In this document: one piece after another, positions 32,650 to 46,583 of the stretch
How the letters are laid out: each line of letters opens with the position of its first letter
Position numbering within the stretch: position 1 is the stretch's first letter
Assembly: GCA_947000775.1 (NCBI GenBank)
Contig: CAMQGK010000647.1
Coordinates: forward strand, 186,001 to 250,000
Origin: Pterois miles
Lineage: Eukaryota > Chordata > Actinopteri > Perciformes > Scorpaenidae
Direction: 5' to 3'
DNA: 64,000 bases
Program-made: the position numbers and the translations under genes
Notes under the pieces: generated by a model
The model's database searches: none
The model's input: only the letters and a program-made list of their open reading frames with translations
Told to the model about the DNA's origin: nothing

Positions 32650-33085
32650 TAAAGGGTCAGTGTGTAGGATTTGGTGGCATCTAATGGTGTGGTTGCAGGT
32701 TTCAACCAACTGAATATCCCTCCGCTCACTCCTCCCTTTGTAAGACTGCGGTAACGTGAGCCACCGAGTGACAAAACCTTGGCAACGCTGTTCACCTCAC
32801 TCAGAGGTCATCCATACCATAATAACACTACTTTAAGAGCAACGGAAGTCTGATGGCGGCTGGTGGTACCACGGTTTTAAACTCTGCGGCTCACTTTGCT
32901 GCAGTTTCACTGGTGGCCTCCAGGTAACATAAAAAAAAAGAAAAGAGAAAGTCTCTCTCTAGAGCCAATGTTTGGTTTGCTCTGTGCTACTGTAAAAACA
33001 CAGCAGAGCAACATGGTGGGTGCTTAATCAACTTTCTGCTCATAGATACCCCAAAAATGTTATACACTGTTCTTGTAATGCATCA
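32650..33085 (+). repeat. Dispersed DNA-transposon-like repeat
   Basis: Begins TTAAAGGGTCAGTGTGTAGG and runs through GGTTTCAACCAACTGAATA. I know these blocks as a frequent teleost repeat. No ORF. Confidence 0.6.
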
Positions 33086-33172
33086 ATAATATGATATACA
33101 GTATATATAGTAATGTAACACTTACAAAGGGAAATTTGCTTGCATAGTGAGTACTTCTATTTTCATAATTCA

Positions 33173-33775
33173 AAGCAGCAGTGGATATAATTGGAGCAAT
33201 TATGATTTTAAAAGTTATTTTTATAAAACGGTCACTATATATCCTGACAGTAGTGCATGAGATGGGTAATCTGAAAAAAAAAAATCATGTGCCTGTGTGT
33301 CCTCCGGTGCTCCTAATGGCATCTGCAAGATTTCACAGACCGGAGGAAGACAACCAATCAGAGCAGAGCTGAACTCTGTCAGACTAGACAGAGCTGATCA
33401 AATATGAATCACTATCCTGTTACTGTAATGCCTATTTGTTTTCAGAAGCATTTTGTAGAGTACTGTTTAGTTGTGAAATGAGAAAGTTTGTGACCCGGCA
33501 GCCATGTCGAGATCAGTTGAGGAAATACCAAGCACCGCCCACCAACTGGACCACAGCCAATAGGAACACTCTCTCACACTCTGAAATGACCTGTGATTGG
33601 TCAAAGTCTTCTGTCATAGCTAGATTTTTAAAGGCTGAAAACAGAGCCATGAGGTGGTGCAGAAACCTAATTTTCTCTCAGATCACTTGAATTACAATAT
33701 GCTGAAAGGTTATTGTGGAATTTTTACCCAGTGATGCCAAAAACATACTGCCTACGCCCACTTTAAGTACTTTTA
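33173..33775 (+). repeat. Dispersed repeat, family E long copy
   Basis: The right half matches 16280-16565 directly. The left half (AAAGCAGCAGTGGATATAAT to ACAGACCGGAGGA) is the reverse complement of 36555-36716. The termini look like AAAGCAGCAGTGG and CCCACTTTAAG. Non-autonomous element about 0.6 kb long. Confidence 0.75.
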
Positions 33776-33929
33776 ACTAATTATATTAGTACACTTTCAC
33801 TTGAGTTTAATACAAGATTGTTGCTTATGATAGAGTCTTTGCACATTATGGTATCATTATTAATTTAACTGAAGTAAATACTTCTTTGACCGCTGCTAAA
33901 CTGGGAGCTTGGTGACGGGCTATGTGTGT

Positions 33930-34700
33930 CCCGTCTACTCGGTGTAGTTCTATAAGCGCACTACACACCGCACGGCGTCGGCGTGCGCGCACGTATTCTC
34001 TCGCTCTGTATTATTGCTCAGAAAGCAGCCACCATGGGGAGTTGAAGGGGTAGTCGACGGGTCATTTTCGTTAATATTTAATATCAGAAAGCTTTCCATA
34101 TGCTGCGTTTTGGAGCACACAGTTCGCGCCAGTATCCCCAATGCAGCGGATTACGGGGATCGGGCTTTCAGAGACGGTAGGACGGACACTTTGTTGGAAA
34201 ACACGGGACGTTAACGTAACTAGCTAAGCTAACACGCTAACCAAAACTAGCTAACACACCAAGCTAGCTGGCGCTGCAGCCAGTAGAGTGGAAAACGTGC
34301 CCTCGCTTTCTTGTTTTGTTTGATCTTGGATCGGCTGATTTGTCGGCGTTAATCACTAGGAAAGTTAGCGTTGCTTCTGTACGAGTTTGCCGGGCACGAA
34401 TACATTTACAAAGTACGCTGGTGTTGGAGTGTTTTTGCATGCAGGCCCGTCTTGTGTGGTTGTAGAGTTTGTTTCTGTACCCATCCCCCACCGTCTTTGC
34501 AGGCCAAGATGAATGAGATTCCCACTTCAAAGCGCTGGCATTGGTGGTGGCATTGCTACAAGGCTAGCTAGCTGTCTTAGCTTGTTAACATTAGTTGGTT
34601 ATTTAGAAAATGATGTCTAGTAACACGAAGTGTGAGCTTTGTTTTGACTACTGTTAGCGTTAGCTTTTAAGCTAGCTGTTACACTGACGACAGAAACTTA
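33930..34700 (+). promoter_or_regulatory. Probable axin1 promoter / first-exon region
   Basis: CpG-enriched stretch (for example GCACGGCGTCGGCGTGCGCG at 33970) in an otherwise AT-rich neighbourhood, about 0.5-1.2 kb upstream of the axin1 coding exon. It has dense CTAGCTAA/GTTAGC tracts at 34217-34270 and 34560-34682. No TATA box is evident. Assigned by position and composition only. Confidence 0.4.
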
Positions 34701-35189
34701 ATTGTGAACTTCAGCTTGAATATTTAGGTACACAAGATTTAAGTGTTTTTGGTGAGACTGGAGTCTTAGCTGCTAGTTGCAAGTGCCTTACAGTATTAAT
34801 AACACCGTAGGATAACATTTATTGGTTAGCAAGCTTACATGACAACATAGCATTCTTGTAATATTTGTAATTATTGTGTTTAGAGTCTCCTCATTGTCAA
34901 CCGCATTTGTTTATATCCGGCTCTATTCTATTTTTATGTATCCTCATTTTGTTGCTTGTTAACAGTGCTATATATTTATATATATATGTATATGTGTGTT
35001 CTGGCACAGTGGAGGGTTTGAGGGATGAGTCAGACAGCTTTGTGAAATTATCTTAGTGATAATGTGTGTTTCCTTTGTGTCAGTGCCTCAACTAACTGTT
35101 TTTCTTGTTTCCATCATAGGGTGAATTGTTTGCCAGCAAAATCATTGCTAGAGGGGGAGATCTGACCTCTGCCTTGTGCAATCAGAGAC

Positions 35190-38100
35190 ATGAGTGTTGT
35201 CAGAGAATTACATGGGATTGGGTACAGGGGCGGTGGTGGGGTTGTGGCCTCTCTGAGCGGCCCTACCCACTTTACCGAGGATGCTCCACGACCCCCAGTT
35301 CCTGGTGAGGAGGGATCTGATGTGGACCCCCCAGTCCAGTCAGCCAACACCCGTCCAAACACCCTTTCCCAAACCCTCGGTTATCCCCCGTCATCCTCGT
35401 CATCTAAAATGGGGGATCCATCAAGCTACACACCCTCCTCATCGTCTGCGACCCCGCGTCGCCCTGATTTGGATTTGGGGTATGAACCAGAGGGCTCGGC
35501 CTCACCAACTCCACCTTACCTGAAGTGGGCAGAGTCGCTTCACTCTCTCCTAGATGACCAGGAAGGCATCCAGCTGTTCCGAAACTTCCTGTGCCAGGAA
35601 GGGTGTGCGGACCTTCTCGACTTCTGGTTTGCTTGCTCGGGGTTCAGGAAGACCAACCAGGAGAAGAGGGCAAAGCTGGCCAAGGCCATCTACAGGAAGT
35701 ACATTGTAGACGGCAGCGGGATTGTCTCCAGGCAGATCAAAGCAGCTACCAAGAGCTTCATCAGAGACTGTGTAGGAAGGCCGCATCCAGACCCTGCCAT
35801 GTTTGAACAGGTAATAAAAACACTGATTTAATGCATGTTAGATTACATGGGCAAGTGGAAATTGTTCTAGATTTCTCACATGCTGTACTTTCATCCATCT
35901 CAGATCTTTGAAATGCTCAAGTTCAACCAGGTTAACAGAAATTTTAGGCTGTTGGGCTATTAGCTAATGCAAGACATCATTGCTGTAGGCTGGCAGGATA
36001 CAGCATGATAATATATAACACCCCAAAGGATACCACAGTTGGCTTTGCAGCGCTGCCTGCAGACTGGTGCTGAGAACTTTTGACCTTTTATTTTTCCTCG
36101 CAGCTTTTTTTCTTTTCTGCCCAGTACACAATTGGAGGCCACGTTTGTTTGGCTTTTGTCTATGATGCCATCTTGGTTTAGTTGTACAGTATGTCAGTGT
36201 TTAATTCATGATTTGATGAACTTGACAGCCATGTCTGTCCTTCAAGACTGGTGTAGCGGACCTTAAAACAGGCCAGAATTTGTAGAGTGCGCGATGTAAG
36301 AACATGCCCAATTGCATTTCATTTGCGGTATAGAGAGTATGTTTGTGTTTCTCATGTTACAGCTAAACAGTAACTACAGGATGTTTCTGAAAACATTTGA
36401 GGAGAGAACTAGACGTTAGAGTAACAGGACATTGATTCATATTTGATAAGCGCTGCCTAGTTTGACCATTTGGTCCGAGTTTGAGTGATTGACATCTGGC
36501 TCATAGGCAGTAGATGGACGGCAGTCTCCAGCTCAGCTTTGATTGACTGTTTTCCTCCGGTCTATGAAATCCTGCAGATGCCATTAGGAGCACTGGAGGA
36601 CACTGATTTTTTCAGATTACCTGTTTCATTCACTACTGTCAGGATATAGTGATTTTTTTATAAAAATATCTTTTTTGAATCATATTTGTTCCTTTTCTAT
36701 CCACTGCAGCTTTAACATGTGTTTTTTTCTGCTTTAGTAAGTAAACCACAACAGAAGACCAAATCAGGTTGAGGTTTAGTTTCAGGTTTTCAATCACTCG
36801 CCCACCTATGCTCTCTTTTGCCCCTTGATCTCTTTCACTCTTTCTGTCTTCATTGCTCTTTATTGATATGATGAAGTGGGTCTACTGAATGTGTTCAGAC
36901 CACACACATGAGAGTCCGCTATCACTGGTGTTGACAGAGACTCAAGTCTCTGACTGTAGTTCCTCACACATCACAGCTCAACAACAAAATTACACTGAAT
37001 GTGACTATGTAATTACCAAACTTAACCATATGAGACTAGTTTTAGTTTTCACTGTAAAATCTTTCCTGCACATTATTTTGCTTTTCTGTTGTTTTTTTTT
37101 TGTTTGTTTTTTTTTTTTAAGAAGATTTTGTGAGTTAAATGTTGTTTAAACACTGTAGCTTAGTGCGTAGAGCGGGTCATCCTTTAAGGTTGGAGGTTGG
37201 ATCCCCGGCTCCAGCTGTTTGCCTGTCAAAATGTCCTTGCGCAAGACACTGAACCCCAAGTTACTCCCTCACTGCTCCTGATGCTTAGGATGGGTCAAAC
37301 ACAAGATCAAATTTCATGTATGTACCTGTATATGTCTGACAGTTGTAATGAAGTGTAAGTTTAAATTACATTTTCATTCAGAGATTGATTCAGTGCAGGT
37401 CTTTGAGATGCCGAGGCCTTTTATGTGAGTGGCCAGAGGGTACAAGCCAAATTCTTTTGGCAGTACTTTTAACTCTTAAACAGTTTTTGTGGTATAAAGC
37501 GAATCTGATGATGCTGAAGACCTATAAGACACTTGAGGAGGTCTTGCTGACACCTGCCTCCTCGGTTTGTAAAAGCACATCACCACTGTACCAGGAATGT
37601 GACTGTGAGGAAATTTTAATAAACTTGTGACAACACCGGTGTTCTTGATTACACCAGACATTTTACAATAAAAGATGACGTCAATATGTGCAGAGCTCTT
37701 ACTTTGCTCTTTACTGTCGGGTGGCTGTGTGTCTGGCCTCTCCGGTTGAGCGTTTGCTGTGTGGCTGCAGGGGTCTACCTCGCGCCGCTGCGCTGTGCAC
37801 ACTGGTGGTGAAGACTTTCCTCCTCGCAGCAATTGCCTCATTAACGTTGTGGTTCCCTTATAGCATTTGGTTTTAAATCTGAAATATTGCCAAATAATTG
37901 CTTTTGATTTTCACATCCTCCGCCATCGTCTTGTATGTCTTCCAGCTGCAGTATATGAGCACAACAAACAACTGAGTCAACAGTTCACCCTCAGGAATTT
38001 CTGTAGCAGCCATGGTGCTGCGTTCACTGACTCTAGTTCACCGTCCGGGAGCGTTCGCAGCCACTTTCCCAGTAAAAGTGTCCACTGCACAGTTAGTTTA

Positions 38101-41100
38101 GTTTAGCGGGTTGTCAGTTGTGTTTCTGCCCAACACTGTACGTGTTTGTCCTACGTTAGCGGCTGCTAGCATTGCCGGTGGCTTTGTGCCTGCTGTAGCA
38201 CAACTTCAGAGAGTTTACGGCAGCCTGTGAGTGTGGGTTTGTTGGTGGCGTTATAGCTGTAAACGTAGCTGTAGCAGACAGTGTGTGTAGAGTTTGTCGG
38301 TGAATAAATGCTACGGGGCTTCAAGCTACAACTCGTCAGCTGGAAGTCCTGAACCAACTTCCTGTATCTGCACCGGCTCTCTCTTAAGGTGGACTAGCTT
38401 TTCTCCTTAAAGTTACGAGCCGCTCGTCTGCATTGTTCTCAGTTTTTAAATTAATTATTATTATTTCTTTAAACCATTTAATCGGTTAAAATGCTTAAAG
38501 TTGGTTATCGGTTAATTATTAACATCCCTAGCACTGAATCAAAACAGGACTGGCCAGGCAAGCTGAGGTGATCTGATTCTCTTTATACATCCATGGCTGA
38601 AAAACACTCATGACGAAAATGACAAAAATAAGGATCATTCTAAATTTGGAGGAGCAGACATGATATTATCACCATACTTAAGTCACGATACCATCTTACT
38701 GCGATTTTAAACATGTTATGATATGCTGAATATTGCGATAAAACATATTACGATTTAATGCCTTTATTAACTGCAAATTATACTATTTATCAACATCTGT
38801 TTCATCTAATAAGATACAGTTTTCACTCTGTTTAGCAGAGTTTTCTTTCACATATCTTGAGATCAGAGGTTGAGGGACCCCATTGGAAATAGCCATACCA
38901 GTGTTATTTAGCATTCTTCTGGTTGGTTCTGACATGGTTGGTACCAATGGATTCCTCACGTTTTCTAGTTTCATATGATCCCAGTATATTCACTCTAGTT
39001 TTAAGACTGACACCGCTACAACCTCTGAAGGACAGAATAGTGGCCAGGCCCACTGTTGGGTTACTGAGGTTAATAGTTCATGTATTAAAAGATCAATACA
39101 TGATGTCTGTATATCAATACAGTAGTGCAACGCAAATCAGTATCACAATACTATGCTGCTTCAATTGTTTTCCTAAAGCTAAGCAGGTTTGGATCTAAAT
39201 AAAGTGAGCCAAGAGACAGGTTTGTTAAACCTTTGCTTCAGTCTGAAAAGAGTGTCATTGATGAGTAGGAGGATGTATTTGAGTGATGAACATGGACATG
39301 AACACTGTGTGAAATGAAGGTAACATCTTTGGATATCATTTGGTTTTGTACAAACTCTGAGTTCAGATATGTGACCAGTGTGTGTTTTTTTTTTTTTTGT
39401 TGTTGTTGTTCCAGGCCCAGACGGAGATCCAGGGCATGATGGAGGAGAACACCTACCCTTTGTTTCTGAAGTCGGATCTGTACCTGGAGTACACACGGAC
39501 CGGAGGAGAGAGCCCTAAGCCTAACCCCAGTGATCAGAGCCCTTCATCGGGGCCAGCCAAGCCTGTGCCTGGGTACTTACCCACACTCGCTGAGGATGAG
39601 GAGTGGAGGTGAGATGATGCAGAATTAATGTCAGATATCACACAGGATCCATGTGTGTCTGTCATCTGGAATAACTCAACAGTGTATTTCACTGACTTTT
39701 CCGAGTTGCTCAGTGAAACACTGACAAAATGTCAAAGCATTCTCATAATGCCTGAAATAATATTTCTGATGTTTGACTGAGTGATCTAATTTAATTTAAT
39801 CTGATCTTAGGTGTGGAGGAGGAGGCGGAGGAGGAGTGAGGGAGGTGGAGGAAGAGAAGGATGAGGATGAGTGTGGAGACACACCAGCTGGTAGGCTGAC
39901 TCAAAGCCTGCTGATGCAGACAGCACCACAGAGAGCCTCTAGCAACAGGAGGAGGCCGGACAGCAGGGAGTACAGGTGTGTGGGCTTCATCAGGACGACT
40001 GTGATGTCACAGAGTTTATGTTATTTGATATTCAAATATTTTTTTTATATTAGTATCGGATCATTTACACAGTCATTTAGCCAATGTTGGTAATGATGCC
40101 AATATTTTTAATACCACAGTACAGTTTACCCATTTTAGTGTAATAATGAATTTTGGTGCAACAGTCTTAAAAACACTTTCCCTCCATACATACTATGTAA
40201 GAAAGAACAAAAAGTACATTTTGTCATGGGAAAAGTCTGTTCATTTAACATCTTTTATATGGATATCATATCAGTGTTGATGGTTAATGTAGTTGATTGA
40301 AGCAATATATTTCTCAGTGCATGCTGTGTTGACCCAGAAAACTGAGTTTGCAGCTGCAAGATCTGTTGTTCTTCCTGCACCCAGTCAAGGCCTGTTGAAA
40401 GAGGCTGGGACACGGTCTTGAGCTCTGGGACACATGGACAGTGTAACAGGAGCTGCAGTTGTGTGTAGCTATTGGTGAAATTTTGGCGAGTGTAGATTAG
40501 GTTTGTCGTGGTAGTCGGTGTTATGGACTTACACACTGATTACATTACGTACCCACAACCCACCTTTGTTTAGCTTTTCCTTTTTTTTTTTTTTAGAGAA
40601 ATGAAACCTATTCAGTTCATTTTGTCTTATCAGCGACATATTATCAATACATAGTCAGGCAGCGGATGCTACAATCTTAAAGTGAATGCATCTGTTCCAT
40701 ACAGAGTCTCAGCTCAGAGCAGCAGGAGTCATATTTCACAGACACAGGACGAGAGAGAGTTGACAAACAAGATGATGCGAGGCGAAAAGCAGTAGCGCCT
40801 ATTTAGCAGTATTTCAGCACAGTGGCGTCAGGTAGACCCCTGCTGCCCCGCAACAAAAGCTCAACCGGAGAGGCCAGACACAAAGCCACCCGACGGTAAA
40901 GATCAAAGTCAGAGCTCTGCACATATTGACCGCCATCTTTTCTTGTAAAATGTACGGTGTAATCGGTAACACTGGTGTTGTCACGAATTTATTAACTGGT
41001 AGGAAAATTTCCTCATCGTCACATCCCTAGTGCAGATCAGATTTTACTACGTGTTATACCCCAAAGATATGACACCGTGATGACGTCTCCTCTTTTCACA

Positions 41101-44100
41101 CTCCTTGTGTCATTTGACTCGGGATGCTAATTAACTGACTCGCGTTAACTAATTATTAACCGTTAACTCTTTATTCTAGCAGGGTATAAAGCCAAAGAAA
41201 TGCAGCGGAGAGAGGCCTGCATTAGCTGCTCTAGAGGAAATGCCTGGCGTCAGTGGATCAGAAGCTTGTGCAGTAATGCATCTGGTACATGTAGGCCCTG
41301 CCAGCATGGCTCCATGAGAAGGAGAACTCAGTTTCTCTATCAATATAGCACGCATTGTCAATTAACTACATTTACCATCAACACTGATAAGACATCCACA
41401 TAAAAGGTGGCAAAATTTGCCTTTTAAACTTTTTTTTTTTAATCAACTTGAACAGTGGTTAGGATGTTACACTTAATTTGAAATTTAAAAAAGGTATTGT
41501 TTCTGTATAGAAGTGAGTTTTTTCTCTCACTATGTTCTTTGAATTGTGTTAAAATTCTAGATAAAATCTGAGTAATGATGAAAAATTAGTTAAAAACACG
41601 CAAGAAGTTGTGAAATGTGTTCAGGGTCATATGAACTGTCTTAAATATAATAAAAAAAAATAATTCCTTCTAGCTTCAGGCTGACCCCTTGCCTGCGTGT
41701 GCATGAATGTGTACATGTATGAACATTTGAATGTGAACTGACTACATTATAATCTGTCCACTCGTTGTCAGGCCCTGGAGGGAGCCGGTAAACCCGTACT
41801 ATGCTAACATGGGATACGCTCGTGCTCCAGCAACCAGTGCCAATGACAGTGAGCAGCAGAGCATGTCGAGCGATGCAGACACACTGTCACTGACCGACAG
41901 CAGTGTGTGAGTATACAGCGATGAACCCAGAATTACAGTGAAATATATGCATGACCACCACTGATTTTCAGAATGAATTAACTGCCCAGATTTATGTTTG
42001 ATTGTTGTTTATCTGTGTGTGCAGAGATGGTATTCCTCCATACAGATATCGGAAGCAGCATCGTAAAGAGATGCATGAAAGTGCCAAAGCCAATGGACGT
42101 GTGCCCCTACCTCATATACCTGTGAGTTATACAGACCATTCATATCTGTATGCATGTAGCATAATGGCAACATGATCCCTGGTGACCTAATTCAAATATC
42201 AGTGAGAATTCAATTATTACTGTAGCAGACAACAAATAGCTGAGGGTGGGTTGCCTTGTCACAATTTTGTGTTATATTGATGTTAAGATACTGAGACAAA
42301 CAGTTTTTTCTTTATTGCAATTAGAGCATCTTTAATAGAGCCGGTTAGTGGTTATTACTGTTTTTCCTGCGTACATTTGTTAATAATGTAAACATTAATT
42401 TACTAAAATAGCATCTAAATTTTAGCTGCAGATATGTACAGAAATTAATTACATGTAATATTTGTGTTTTTGTCTATATACAGCGCACGTACCGCATGCC
42501 AAAGGACATCCACGTAGAGCCCGAGAGGTTTGCAGCGGAGCTCATCAGCAGGCTGGAGACGGTTCTCCGAGAGAGAGAGGCTCAGGAAAGACTCGAAGAG
42601 AGGCTGAAGAGAGTACGACTGGTGAGTGTATTACTGTGTGTGCTCCTCGTGATGTGATGCGATTCGGACACTGAGTTGAGCTGTAATTTGCCCCCCTTAT
42701 TCAAACAGTGTTGATGTTGTTATTTCCTCCAAAATATTTGTATTATGAGTTAAAATCATTGTAAATTGAGAACTTTTACTGCTCTTAGGAAAGACGTCGA
42801 TGGAGGATTTTTAGAACTGAACTATGGCCAGGATGCACACTTTTATTTTTTCAATGTTGAAAAAGCAGGAACCACTAGCATGTGTCAAAAAATATGTTTT
42901 TCTCCTCCAGAAGTCTAATATGTTGCATATTGCATATTCAAAATAACTTGAGTTTTGAGACACATGGCCTCTTGCCTGTTTATGGTTAGTTCTGTGCGTT
43001 GTACACAAATCAGCTAGCCGACAGTTTGCAAGGCTTTTTTTATACCGCCGCAACAGCCGTGGCTGAAGGAGAGTGTTTTCGGGTTGTCTGTCTGACCGTT
43101 CGTCTCATTCTGCTGGAGGGAATTTCTTCAAATTTGTCACAAATGTCCACTTGGACTCAAGGATGAACTGATTAGACTTTGGTCATCAAAGGTCAAGGTC
43201 ACTGTGAATGAAAATATTTAGAGCAATTTATTGGAGACTGAAGAAGTGGATGGGAGACCCAGGAATGGCTTACACTGGAGGTTTATTTTATGTCTTGAAT
43301 TCAAGGAGAATCAACTCAGCAACACAAGTCAATAAGTGTGGAGTATAGAAACACCACTAGAGTTAGAGGGAGCTCATGATCTAATTATAACTGGGGTACC
43401 AAATTATTTTTAATGTACAGTATATATGACAGAAAAAAGGGAAGGCTCCTCTCCTAACAATTTTCCCCCAACACTCACTGAACACATTTTTCTGGCCATA
43501 ACTCAAGAATTCATATGCAATTTATGGCATTTTCACACAAATGTCTAACAGGATAAAATGATTAAGTGATGACATTTTGGACAGACATGGATGTAAAGTG
43601 CAACTTGACTGGTTTGTGGAGGCATACAGCCATGAGGTGGTAATTCCACGAGTTTGTATTACAGCGGTGACAGTGAGGGAACACCACAGGAGCAATACGA
43701 CTGCAGTTGGAAAAGGCAGGAAATTAAAGAAGGACGTACGTCGTAGGAGTGTTTTACATTAATCGGAGTAACGTTATGCACGGCTGCATGTGAACTGGAA
43801 TTTTAGTGGTTTATTCATTTTCATTAGCCATGTAAACAGCTTCATAGGAATATTGTCTTTTTCAGAACAAGGGCAAAAAAACAGGATATGATTTGCATGT
43901 AAATGTAGTTAATATGATTTCTATCTACCACTAACATAAACAAAATGTACATGTTCATGTACATTTTTAAATGGCTTATACGTTTTTACTGTTGTGCTAC
44001 TAGATTTGTTTATTTTCTGTCTCAACATACTTGTGTTCAGTGTCACCTTACAACAAGCTGTACACATTGAGAACAAAAGCTAAATGGGCTTATGGATCCA

Positions 44101-46523
44101 CCAGTGTTAAATGCATATAGTAATTTGCATACAACTTAATAATGAATTCTTTCACAATAACCACAGTAATATATCGCAGTTTATTGTTTTTCCTCACTAT
44201 GGAAATACCTCTAGAAAGATGTGAATTTAACCATAGGCTGTTAAACTCACAGTGACATTTATTGAAGTCTCTTTATTTTTAATAAGAAATTACCACATTA
44301 TTTTTGCATTATTTGTCAGAAATGTTCCTGCACATATTAGTTTGTTAAGGCCATTCCTTCATTTATTCCCCTCAGTCCATGTCTTTGTGTATACATACTG
44401 ATTACGGGTGGGACGGTTCATGAAATTCACAGCTTTGTTCATATCACGGTTTGGGGTCTCGGTTTTCAGTTTGTTTCGGTTCGGCAGTAAACGGTATTTA
44501 TGGTAAAGTAAGGAGGCCAATTTCCAGTTTCAGTTTGAACAGCTTTTCATTTATTTGCCAAAATAAGTCAGTTGTTTGCCTGAACAGTAGACTAGGCTAA
44601 CATAAGGAACAAATGCAACTGTGTTATTTGAAAATAATTAATAAATAAAAAACAAACTGTAGGCTCAGGCCATCAACAAAAATTCCTCGTCATGTCTGCT
44701 CATACAGTTTAGGAATTACTGTGTGGCTTATGTGTCCTCGAGACAGCATATTATAGCGTAGCGAAGTACCCTGATCATATGCTGAAATTAGTGGCTGTTT
44801 AAATTTTTTCCTATACAAGGAGTTACTCTTTCCTCCCCAACTCTCTCCTCCTCGAGCTATCAACGGACACACCAGAGTGATGTCTCCGTAAAGGATTCAT
44901 CATATTGGACACAGTGCTTACACACAGTTGACGTTTTATCCACCACTTTTTTCCTGTCACTGTCATACCTAACACCAAATCTGTAATGCTCCCACACAGC
45001 AGAGTGAAACGCCGCTGGTGGATCGTGTCCACTTGCCCTTTCCTTAATGGAATGACAGCTGTACTCTGCACGCGTCACGTCTTTGACGGTACACCACATG
45101 CGCAGTAAAATCTGGTCCACCCTCTCCGAAATTGGGCCAATAACAACGCGTGACCGCAGCTTCACTTCAGCTCAGTTACACTGTGGATGTATTATGCCCC
45201 ATATCCCTGTCCGCCCGTGTCCCAGCCTCTTTCCATAGGCCTTGATTTCTAGTGTGACAGTAAATGCGATGAAAAAAATATGCAATCAGCCTCATAACCT
45301 GTTTCAAATGAACCAAACAATACATACACATACCGAATCGTGACTAGCAAACCAAACGGTTAGAATTTTTACCCAAACTGTTCCAATCCCTAATACTGAT
45401 GTATACAACATGTATGTCCAGTTAGAGGTCAAATATTTTCCTCCTCCCAACAGGAAGAAGAGGGTGACGATGCTGACATCTCCGTGACAACCTCCATGTC
45501 TTCTCATAGCATACCACTCCCCCTCCCCTCGTCATTTCCACCTCTCTACGGCGCCCGTTATTCAGAGACCACTGCTAACACGGCCACAGTCGCCACATAC
45601 GGCAGCCTGGTTGCCATGGAGGATTCCCTCGACGACGACCCGGAATCCATTTTGGATGAGCATGTGCAGCGCGTAATGAAAACTCCGGGCTGCCAATCGC
45701 CAGGGGCAACCAACAGCACCCCAGGGGGTCGACACACTCCTCCCAAATCTTCACGATCGCCTGACGGGGGGATCGGTCCACCTCACTGCCCCCCACACCG
45801 AGGGGGAGGTCACAGTCTGCCTCCTGCTGGGGTCAAAGGTAAGAAGACAACATTCATTATTATTTTCTGTGTAAACCGACCCGGCAACCCTCTGAGCTGG
45901 TGAACATATCGTTGCTCTCAGCAGTGATGAAGACTTGATCTGATGATTGGCACATCTTGTATTTTTCTTGTGTGAACAAATCCTGTGAAAAGACAAGAAA
46001 TGCATCAATTACAATTTCCAAGATAAGACAAGATGAACCTTTATTAATCCCCAGAGGGAAATTTGGGCAACTCCGTTTTTATGCATCTGTGACAACTGTG
46101 GCCGGAGGCATTATGTTTTCAGGTTATAAGTCTGTGAAGGTTCTCATTCATCCAGGTCATATTCATTCTGGCAAAAAATTGAATCGAAGGCAACTGGACT
46201 TAGATTTGTCCCTGAAGACGTTTCGCCCCTTATCCAAGTGGCTTCATCAGTTCGAACGCTGCAGTCTGACTAGTCCCCACTAGTCTGACTTTTCAGGTTG
46301 TCTGTCTGTCTCATCCTCATGATCACTATATCTTATATACGTATACACTATAACTCTAATAACCTGGAGGAAATTTCTTCAAATTGGGCTCAAACGTTCA
46401 CTCGTGCTTGAGGATGAACTGATCAGATTTTGGTGGTCAGAGGTCACTGTTGGTCACGTATTGTCTTATATTCCCGCCCAAGCCCATTGGTTCCTACTGT
46501 AGAAAGAAATCTTTAACAAACGG

Positions 46524-46583
<60 letters not shown>

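Larger units (their letters stand above)
31699..35119. other. axin1 upstream region
   Basis: No coding exon is supported. From 31.7 to 33.8 kb it is mainly dispersed repeats (32650-33085, 33173-33775). From about 33.9 to 34.7 kb the sequence is richer in CpG and in TAGC-type tracts and is the likely axin1 promoter with a non-coding first exon. The first exon's boundaries cannot be fixed. A splice acceptor at 35118-35119 opens the exon that carries the axin1 start codon. Confidence 0.5.

Noticed and set aside
37155..37225. Possible tRNA gene
   Set aside because: A- and B-box-like motifs are present, but no cloverleaf with a proper anticodon arm closes, and a SINE body follows.
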